Below, in pieces: positions 23,866 through 29,628 of a stretch of 29,628 bases of DNA. The DNA is taken from assembly GCA_041752455.1 (NCBI GenBank), contig JBGSWL010000089.1, positions 1 to 29,628 on the forward strand, given 5' to 3'. Origin of the DNA: JBGSWL01 sp041752455. Its GTDB lineage: Bacteria; Pseudomonadota; Alphaproteobacteria; Rhizobiales; Rhizobiaceae. The notes beneath the pieces are model-generated. The model made no database searches. It worked only from the letters and a program-made list of their open reading frames with translations, and was not told where the DNA came from. The stretch's first letter is position 1, and every line of letters begins with the position of its first letter. Made by a program: the position numbers and the translations under genes.

Positions 23866-24942
23866 TCAGGCTGCATTTTGCTTGCGTGGAACCCGCCACT
23901 TGCGCCGTTCCTCCCTGAATGCCGACACGGTCTGTTCGGGCTCCTCCATGGCTCTCAGGAAATAGGCTGCCAACGCTTGAGGATCGATTTCCATCACGTC
24001 GGCCGGCGACTTGTAGTCTGTCAGCCGTTCAACATTTGCGCCCGAGATCGATGCATAGTCGAGTTCCGGAAACGAAATGCCATAGGCGTCACGCAGCCAG
24101 ACATAGTCCACCGCAGCGGCACGAATGTCGGCAACCAGTTGCGGCTTGAGGCGAACCGGCGAGACGCCGGATGATCCGGTCGGGCACCAGCGAAGCCGGT
24201 CGCGGAGAGATCGAACCCGGACGTCGTCCCGCCATGCCCCGGCGGCCGCCCCTTCGCCAAGCATGAGAAGTGCAAACACCGCTTCGGCCGACATTGACGT
24301 GTTCTCGTGGACCTCGGGAATGTCGAGAGCAGCCGTATCGAGGCCCAGCACATGCGCGCAGAAGTCCGTCACGACGTCGCGGGATTTCAAGTGGTCCCGG
24401 TGATAGGAGCGTACGACCGGGCGCACGCCGAAAACCGTGGCGATTTCTTCCAATTCCGGTCGAAGCGTCCGCAACGGATAGGGCGGACGAAAGCTGCAAT
24501 CCTTGGATTTCTGCTGAAGGCGCGACTTGTAGAGGTCGGCGGGCTCTCGCACATAGACGACTGGTTCTATGTCGGCGCCCAATGCGGCCAGATGCGGATG
24601 GAAATTTGCGATCTGTCGCTCGTGCGATGGAAATATGACCTCGCTGCTCAGGACGATCGTATGGGCGCCTGTCGAGAGCGCTGTCTCCGTTGCTGCCCGA
24701 AGAAAGGCGAGGCCAAGTTTCCGCGGTTCCTCGATTGAGGTGAAGCGCTTCCTCAGTGACCGGGTAAGTCCTTCATGGGTGCCAAAAAGTGCCGTCAGGA
24801 TATGGTGGAAACGGACATCGTTCTCGTTTGAAGATGGATAAAGAATTCCGTGGCGCGCAAGTTGGTCGCGCATCTGCCAAAGGCCGACCTGAAGCGAGGT
24901 GCTGCCGGTCTTCGGTAGCCCCATGTGCAGGATGATCTTCAC
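23866..24942 (-). CDS. Sulfotransferase family protein
   Basis: A probable PAPS-dependent sulfotransferase of 358 residues acting on a glycan. The start IILHMGLPKTGSTSLQVGLWQ (residues 3-23) is the 5'-phosphosulfate-binding loop (K-T-G-S-T-S). VVYVREPADLYKSRLQQ at about residue 130 resembles the 3'-phosphate-binding segment (R...S). The rest is poorly conserved, as usual in bacterial members. The start is GTG 24942: it overlaps the upstream glycosyltransferase stop by four bases (GTGA) and has AAGGAG at proper distance, while the longer frame to 25068 has no support. Coupling to a glycosyltransferase suggests both modify one surface polysaccharide. The acceptor is unknown. Confidence 0.8.
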   Translation of the reverse strand: MKIILHMGLPKTGSTSLQVGLWQMRDQLARHGILYPSSNENDVRFHHILTALFGTHEGLTRSLRKRFTSIEEPRKLGLAFLRAATETALSTGAHTIVLSSEVIFPSHERQIANFHPHLAALGADIEPVVYVREPADLYKSRLQQKSKDCSFRPPYPLRTLRPELEEIATVFGVRPVVRSYHRDHLKSRDVVTDFCAHVLGLDTAALDIPEVHENTSMSAEAVFALLMLGEGAAAGAWRDDVRVRSLRDRLRWCPTGSSGVSPVRLKPQLVADIRAAAVDYVWLRDAYGISFPELDYASISGANVERLTDYKSPADVMEIDPQALAAYFLRAMEEPEQTVSAFREERRKWRVPRKQNAA

Positions 24943-26261
24943 TTCAGCACTCCTTCGGTCAACAGCTCGCTGGCAAGTCCGGCATTGCGGGCTTTGGTGG
25001 CACCGGTCGCCATCATGCCAGAACCAGCACTTGCCAGTTCCAAAAGCTCCAGAGCCACCTGGCGCCAAGAGCGCAACCCGGTTCTCAACGCGGTCAGGGC
25101 GATATCGTCCGGCCGGGCAGGTGGCGCATCGCGGAAACGGCGCAGGATCGCAGCAAGTTCGGAAGGGCTATCGGGCGTGAAATAGATGGCGCGTTCGCCG
25201 CAAACCTCGCGCATCACTGCGATATCCGATGCGATCACCGGAACACCTGACCAGATGGCCTCACCGGCCGGCAGCCCCCATCCTTCATCCAGACTGGGCA
25301 TCAGGAGCGCGTCCGCAGAAAGGTACGCTTCCACGAGCCTGTCGTGGGACAGATCGGGCAGCAGCCGGATCCGCGGCCTGATCGGTTGGTAGAGCGGCCG
25401 CGCGATGACCTTTTGGACCCGTGCACGGCTGTTGCCGGCGAGAACAAGCTCGGGAACCGCCTCGTTGCCGCGCGACAATTCCATCATGGCGTGGAGCACG
25501 GTTTCAAGGTTCTTGCGACCGGTCGATCCTCCGACGACAAGGAAGCTTCCGCCCTGAGGCGAACCGGCCACCATGTTGGCCGACCCGCTTCGCAGTTCAT
25601 GCGCCAATTGAAGTGTGTCGACCGGAGGCAGCGGAGGCAGAATGCCATCTGCTGACAGCCGCTCCAGTTCACTCCTCGTATGATGCGAATTTGCAATCAG
25701 TCGCTTCGATGACCTGATCACAGTCGAAGTATCGTCAAGAAATCGTCTGCGAAACGTTTCGCTGCCTTCTTTTTGTCGGGCAATCGGGATCACATCGTGG
25801 ATCATGGCGACGATCTCGAGCCCAAGATCGCGCGTTATCCCCGCATCTATCAGCTTTGCAATCAGCTTCGGGCGAGAGGCGGATACAAGAGTCCCGGCCT
25901 TTGGCGATACTCCGTGGGTGGCCCAAGCCGGTGGTCGAGGCGTGATTGACGGAGGGCGAACCAATTCAATCAATCTTGAAAAAAGACCTCTTTTATTGAT
26001 GTAGAGAGAATTGATTCTGTAAATTCGATCCAAATTTGATCTTATAATATCAATATCTACGGGAAAAATATTACTTTGCTTCTTGTCTAACGCTACAAAT
26101 GTAAGGTCGATATCAAGCATCAAAATTTCCATGCACAGCTCTGCAGTGACCCGCACAATGCCGTTGCTTCCCTTGTGCAGATCGCTGGAGACAATTTCAC
26201 TGACATCGAAATATATATGTTTCAAGAATGCGGTCCTAAACGCGACAGGCGTAATGTGCAT
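24939..26261 (-). CDS. Glycosyltransferase family 1/4 (GT-B fold)
   Basis: A cytoplasmic glycosyltransferase of 440 residues for a surface glycan. The C-terminal half has the GT4 signature: FLVVGGSTGRKNLETVLHAM (donor domain entry), then LLMPSLDEGWGLPAGEAIWSGVPVIAS with the E-x7-E motif that binds the nucleotide-sugar. The N-terminal half starts IYFDVSEIVSS and includes SNGIVRVTAELC, a motif also seen as VDVTGQL...GVPRV in the fusion protein on the other side, so the two glycosyltransferase domains are related. The 5' third is AT-rich compared with the rest. ATG 26261 has no good ribosome site, so the start is uncertain. It is translationally coupled to the sulfotransferase downstream. Confidence 0.82.
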   Translation of the reverse strand: MHITPVAFRTAFLKHIYFDVSEIVSSDLHKGSNGIVRVTAELCMEILMLDIDLTFVALDKKQSNIFPVDIDIIRSNLDRIYRINSLYINKRGLFSRLIELVRPPSITPRPPAWATHGVSPKAGTLVSASRPKLIAKLIDAGITRDLGLEIVAMIHDVIPIARQKEGSETFRRRFLDDTSTVIRSSKRLIANSHHTRSELERLSADGILPPLPPVDTLQLAHELRSGSANMVAGSPQGGSFLVVGGSTGRKNLETVLHAMMELSRGNEAVPELVLAGNSRARVQKVIARPLYQPIRPRIRLLPDLSHDRLVEAYLSADALLMPSLDEGWGLPAGEAIWSGVPVIASDIAVMREVCGERAIYFTPDSPSELAAILRRFRDAPPARPDDIALTALRTGLRSWRQVALELLELASAGSGMMATGATKARNAGLASELLTEGVLK

Positions 26262-26362
26262 GCGGAAGAAAGGTCAGATAAAAGCACAGCGGTTGCATTA
26301 CGTAAACCCGCATGGCGGAACCCAGCCCTGTCATGCTGCCCGTTTTCTCGATAGGGCTTGCT

Positions 26363-26389
26363 TTGACAAAAAAATCGCGACCATATCGT
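26363..26389 (+). promoter_or_regulatory. Candidate promoter for the sulfotransferase-glycosyltransferase fusion gene
   Basis: A perfect TTGACA hexamer at 26363-26368 in the AT-rich divergent gap, with TATCGT at 26384-26389 as a possible -10 (15-base spacing, shorter than ideal). It lies about 45 bases before the ATG of the fusion gene. Confidence 0.35.
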
Positions 26390-26435
26390 TTTTTTCCCGT
26401 TTTCAGAGGGTTTCCGTCTTGTTTGGTTGCAATCC

Positions 26436-28571
26436 ATGAATGATGCGCGCCTATCGCGAAGCCTCCTCTACCACGTTGGTGTCAGCTATCCGCGCAGCGG
26501 ACATCACCTTTTGGTCCGCGTTCTCGAAGAGTATTTCAGTTCGGATTTCAAATATTGTGAATACTATAAGCCGGACGACTGTTGCAGGAACGTGCCTTGC
26601 AGCAGGCCGTCATCGATTTCACTAAGCAAAAATCACGACTACAAGGACAGTGTGCCGCTCATAGGAAACCAGCGGTACCTGATCCAATATCGATCCTTCC
26701 TGCCGGCACTGATTTCGAACTATGAATTGAAATGCCGAAATTCGGGCGAGGATTCCGAAGCGCTGTTTTGGCGTTTTGCGAACAAGCAGCGCCACCGATA
26801 TGCGCGCTTCATGGAACGCTGGGGGGCTCCACCACCGCCCGGCTCGCGATTTGTCCGCGTGTCCTACGAGCGGCTCACCGGCAATGCGTTGGAAGCCTTT
26901 GCGCCGATCATTCATGAATTTTGCCCCGACCGCGAGGTAGACCGGCAACGGCTCGCCGCAATCCTGGGCAGCGCCGACCGTCTCAGCGTCGAGCAAGGCA
27001 AGCCGACGGTCGAGGTGAACGCGGGGGTCGCCGCATTCCGCGATATCCGTGCGTTCCGGTATTTCGACGAGGGCCGTTTCGAGGCTCTGGATTTTGCGAC
27101 CAGCGGTGCGTTCGAGGCCATGGAAAGCCTGCCACTCGTCGTGTCGTCCGAACCGGCATCTGCCGTCACGCCTGACATGCAAGAAACGGCAATCGTTGTT
27201 GATGTCACCGGCCAACTCCAACTCGAAGGCGGGGTCCACACCGGTGTGCCGCGGGTGCAGGATTTCATCGTACGCTCGGCTTTGGCAGACGCCGATCCAG
27301 GCGTGAGCTGTGTCAGGTTCGAAAAGTACAGCGACAGTTTCGTTCCGATCAACCTTGCGCACTACCGAAAGATGGTTGGTAGCGCTCAGCGGTTTCAACG
27401 CGCCGTTTCGTTGCGGGCGATTTGGCAGGCGGCTGTCGAGTATGCGAGCGTCAACCCGTTTCTTGGCAAGGAATTCGATCGCGTGACGGCACAACGGATG
27501 GCGACAGCGCCGCATCAGAGCCAAGGCCTCGAACGTTTTGCAATGGAGTTGGCTGGCTCAGCAATCCGGTTTGAGATGCGCAAGTACTGGATCCGCATTC
27601 ATCGGTATCGAAACGCTTTTCGAGCCAGGTTTTCTGCCAGGACGCTGGGCCTTCCCCAGTCGCGGTCAAAGGGATCCATCATGATCGCATCCCATCTCGT
27701 GTTGGCGAGCGCCATGGCCAAAGCCTATCTGAAAGCAGGCAGATTGGCCTTCGTTTTTCATGACAACATCGCATTGAAATATCCCCAGTTCCTGTCGACC
27801 CAACATGCCCACGAACGAAAGTCGGCAATGCTGCGGCAATTGCGGGAAACAGGGGCGCTGGCGCTTTGCGCCTCTGATTTTTCGCTGCGTGCGCTGCAGG
27901 ACTTCGAGACGGAAATCGGCGTGCCGACAGCTCCTCGCGCCCGGTTCCCGATGCCGTCCACGCTATACATCCGCGCGCAGGAGCGGGGGTTTGCGGACCG
28001 CTTGAACATCGAAGGCCCGTATGTCCTGTATTGTTCGACCATCGAAGTGCGCAAGAACCATCTGCTTCTGGCAAAAATCTGGAAGCGGGCGCTTGATGAA
28101 GGCCGACCGTTGCCGACGCTGGTCAATGTCGGGAAGTGGGGATGGGGCACCGATGCGTTGAAGGACTATCTGAAAGCAAATCCGCAGCTTGAGGACCATG
28201 TCCGATTTCTTGGCCCGGTCCCGGACGAGCAACTCGTCGCTCTCTATAGGGGCGCGCGTTTCGGTGTTTTTCCCTCGTATGTCGAAGGGTGGGGCCTTGG
28301 CGCATCGGAGTCGCTCGACTTCGGTTTGCCGATCATCGTCTCCACTGCCGATGCGCTTGCGGAAGCGACCGGAGGCCTGATGCCGACGGTCGATCCTGAC
28401 GATGAAGAGGGATGGTACCGGGCCATTCGATCCTGGGCCGATTCCGACGATGTCCTCGCCGAGTATCGGTCCAAAATCGCCAACCTGCATCGACCCGTTT
28501 CAGAGGGCGAAAGCTGGTTGGCGATCAAAAAGGCAATCAGGGCCGCGGAAAAGTCGTCGGATATGGCGTAA
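26436..28571 (+). CDS. Fusion protein: N-terminal sulfotransferase-like domain, C-terminal glycosyltransferase
   Basis: A protein of 711 residues with two parts. Residues 1 to about 200 begin YHVGVSYPRSGHHLLVRVLEEYF, a P-loop of the sulfotransferase type (P-R-S-G), with FVRVSYERLTGN (about residue 145) like the second cofactor segment. From about residue 245 (IVVDVTGQLQLEGGVHTGVPRV) a GT-B glycosyltransferase begins; YCSTIEVRKNHLLLAKIW (about 530) and PSYVEGWGLGASESLDFGLPIIVS (E-x7-E, about 615-640) are the donor-binding parts. A TTG three codons upstream is possible, but ATG 26436 is preferred. It is divergent from the glycosyltransferase-sulfotransferase pair, which encodes the same two activities as separate proteins. 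I see no frameshift; the reading frame is continuous. The substrate is unknown. Confidence 0.78.
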   Translation: MNDARLSRSLLYHVGVSYPRSGHHLLVRVLEEYFSSDFKYCEYYKPDDCCRNVPCSRPSSISLSKNHDYKDSVPLIGNQRYLIQYRSFLPALISNYELKCRNSGEDSEALFWRFANKQRHRYARFMERWGAPPPPGSRFVRVSYERLTGNALEAFAPIIHEFCPDREVDRQRLAAILGSADRLSVEQGKPTVEVNAGVAAFRDIRAFRYFDEGRFEALDFATSGAFEAMESLPLVVSSEPASAVTPDMQETAIVVDVTGQLQLEGGVHTGVPRVQDFIVRSALADADPGVSCVRFEKYSDSFVPINLAHYRKMVGSAQRFQRAVSLRAIWQAAVEYASVNPFLGKEFDRVTAQRMATAPHQSQGLERFAMELAGSAIRFEMRKYWIRIHRYRNAFRARFSARTLGLPQSRSKGSIMIASHLVLASAMAKAYLKAGRLAFVFHDNIALKYPQFLSTQHAHERKSAMLRQLRETGALALCASDFSLRALQDFETEIGVPTAPRARFPMPSTLYIRAQERGFADRLNIEGPYVLYCSTIEVRKNHLLLAKIWKRALDEGRPLPTLVNVGKWGWGTDALKDYLKANPQLEDHVRFLGPVPDEQLVALYRGARFGVFPSYVEGWGLGASESLDFGLPIIVSTADALAEATGGLMPTVDPDDEEGWYRAIRSWADSDDVLAEYRSKIANLHRPVSEGESWLAIKKAIRAAEKSSDMA

Positions 28572-28584
28572 TCGAAGCCGTCAA

Positions 28585-29628
28585 CTACAGGCAGGCCTGA
28601 AACAGCGCACGGGTCCATGCGGTTGTCATCGGGACGGGATTGCCGCCGCAGGACGGATCTTCCATGGCCATTTCGGTCAGTTCGTCGAGGCGAGCAGCTT
28701 CGACACCCATGGCAGACAGGTTTGCCGGGATGGCGAGCGTCGCGCGCAGGTCCATCACCGCCGCGCGGAACCCGTCAAATCCGCCCGCAATGCCAAGATA
28801 GGCGGCGGCGCGGATGATTCGATCCTCGATGGCCTGGCGGTTGGCATCCAGCACCATCGGCATCACCACGGCGTTGGTCGTGCCGTGGTGGGTGTTGTAG
28901 ACCGCACCGACCGGGTGGCTGAGGCTGTGGATCGCGCCCAGCCCTTTCTGGAAGGCGACCGCACCCATGGCGGCTGCGGCCATCATGTTGGCGCGTGCCT
29001 CGATGTTGCCGGGGTTGGCATAGGCCACGGGCAGGTTCTCGAACACCAGCCGCATGCCTTCCAGCGCAATGCCTTGGGACATCGGATGGTAGAACGGGCT
29101 GCAATAGGCTTCGAGGCAGTGCGCCAGCGCGTCCATGCCCGTGCCGGCCGTGATGAAGGCGGGCATGCCGACCGTCAGTTCGGGGTCGCAGATCGTGATC
29201 TTCGGCATCAGGCCGGGGTGGAAGATGATTTTCTTGCGGTGGGTGGCACTGTTGGTCAGAACGCCTGCGCGCCCGACCTCGGAGCCGGTACCGGCGGTGG
29301 TGGGCACGGCAATGACTGGCGCAATCTTTGAGGCGTCAGCGCGGGTCCACCAGTCGCCGACATCTTCCAGATCCCAGACCGACAGGTCTGCGCGCTGATG
29401 AGCCATCAGCGCCACCATCTTGCCAAGGTCGAGCGCCGACCCGCCGCCAAAGGCAACGACGCCGTCGTGGTTGCCGGAAAGATAGGCCGTGATCCCGGCC
29501 GTCATGTTGGCTTCGGTCGGGTTGGCATCAACCTCGGAAAAGATCGCGCGGCCAAGGCCGCCGGCGTCCAGCACATCGAGCGCCGCAGCGGTGATCGGCA
29601 GGGCGGCGAGGGCACGGTCGGTCACAAG
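28585..29628 (-). CDS. Iron-containing alcohol dehydrogenase (N-terminus beyond window)
   Basis: An NAD(P)-dependent group III alcohol dehydrogenase, cut at its start by the window edge; 347 codons are visible. NAD-binding motif GGGSALDLGKMVAL and IAVPTTAGTGSEVGR are typical of the family. Metal ligands follow as D and H in AGTGMDALAHCLEAY and the His residues in GAIHSLSHPVGAVYNTHHGTTNA. The visible part opens with VTDRALAALPIT, which normally follows about 30-40 residues after the true N-terminus. It is convergent with the fusion gene, stop codons 13 bases apart, and seems unrelated to it. Substrate range cannot be read from the sequence; lactaldehyde, butanol and 1,3-propanediol enzymes are all in this family. 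Confidence 0.92.
   Translation of the reverse strand, partial: LVTDRALAALPITAAALDVLDAGGLGRAIFSEVDANPTEANMTAGITAYLSGNHDGVVAFGGGSALDLGKMVALMAHQRADLSVWDLEDVGDWWTRADASKIAPVIAVPTTAGTGSEVGRAGVLTNSATHRKKIIFHPGLMPKITICDPELTVGMPAFITAGTGMDALAHCLEAYCSPFYHPMSQGIALEGMRLVFENLPVAYANPGNIEARANMMAAAAMGAVAFQKGLGAIHSLSHPVGAVYNTHHGTTNAVVMPMVLDANRQAIEDRIIRAAAYLGIAGGFDGFRAAVMDLRATLAIPANLSAMGVEAARLDELTEMAMEDPSCGGNPVPMTTAWTRALFQACL

Noticed and set aside
1..29628. CRISPR arrays, insertion sequences, prophage genes
   Set aside because: No regularly spaced direct repeats, transposase, integrase or phage structural genes were seen anywhere in the window.

Overview
The window looks like chromosomal DNA of a high-GC alphaproteobacterium, most likely order Hyphomicrobiales (Rhizobiales). 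The RhlE-type helicase, the NAD kinase with a tRNA-Thr beside it, the BMP-family nucleobase/nucleoside ABC transporter, the biuret hydrolase and the TIGR03808-like beta-helix protein all resemble rhizobial or Hoeflea-like relatives. Genus cannot be fixed from sequence alone.

Layout: (1) 1-2117: a 3'-truncated DEAD-box RNA helicase (-) and a secreted fasciclin-domain protein (+) with a clear terminator. (2) 2380-5830: a surface-polysaccharide group, with a GNAT-like acyltransferase and a NodB-type polysaccharide deacetylase (+) facing a lower-GC parallel beta-helix protein (-). (3) 5880-6770: about 0.9 kb without genes, filled with intergenic repeats and inverted repeats. (4) 6768-7727: NAD kinase (-) and tRNA-Thr(TGU) (+). 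(5) 8142-21534: a large nitrogen-catabolic cluster. On the plus strand it runs: 8-oxoguanine deaminase, IPNS-like 2-oxoglutarate/Fe(II) oxygenase, complete BMP-type ABC importer (binding protein, two permeases, double ATPase), formamidase, biuret hydrolase, a second isochorismatase-fold cysteine hydrolase, a COG0212 cyclo-ligase paralogue, an AtzH/HpxZ-like DUF3225 protein and a GntR/FCD regulator. Convergent to it on the minus strand lies an AtzF-type allophanate hydrolase. (6) 22025-28571: a second surface-polysaccharide group, with an MsbA-like exporter, a sulfotransferase, a GT4 glycosyltransferase and an unusual sulfotransferase-glycosyltransferase fusion. (7) 28585-29628: an iron-containing alcohol dehydrogenase cut by the window edge.

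How region 5 may work: the importer would bring in a nucleobase-like or ureide-like compound. The deaminase would make urate from 8-oxoguanine. The cysteine hydrolases, the AtzH-like protein and allophanate hydrolase would take biuret-type (possibly triuret-type) chains to CO2 and ammonia, and formamidase would yield formate and ammonia. Uricase, xanthine dehydrogenase, AtzD, AtzE and AtzG are all absent here, so the complete route is not one I recognise.

Regulation: an identical 13-base stretch containing the palindrome ATTGCATGCAAT lies upstream of the binding-protein operon and of the allophanate hydrolase gene. A third TGCATGCA core lies upstream of the deaminase. This suggests one regulon under the cluster's own GntR protein. 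The cluster and its candidate operators are the most interesting content of the window.
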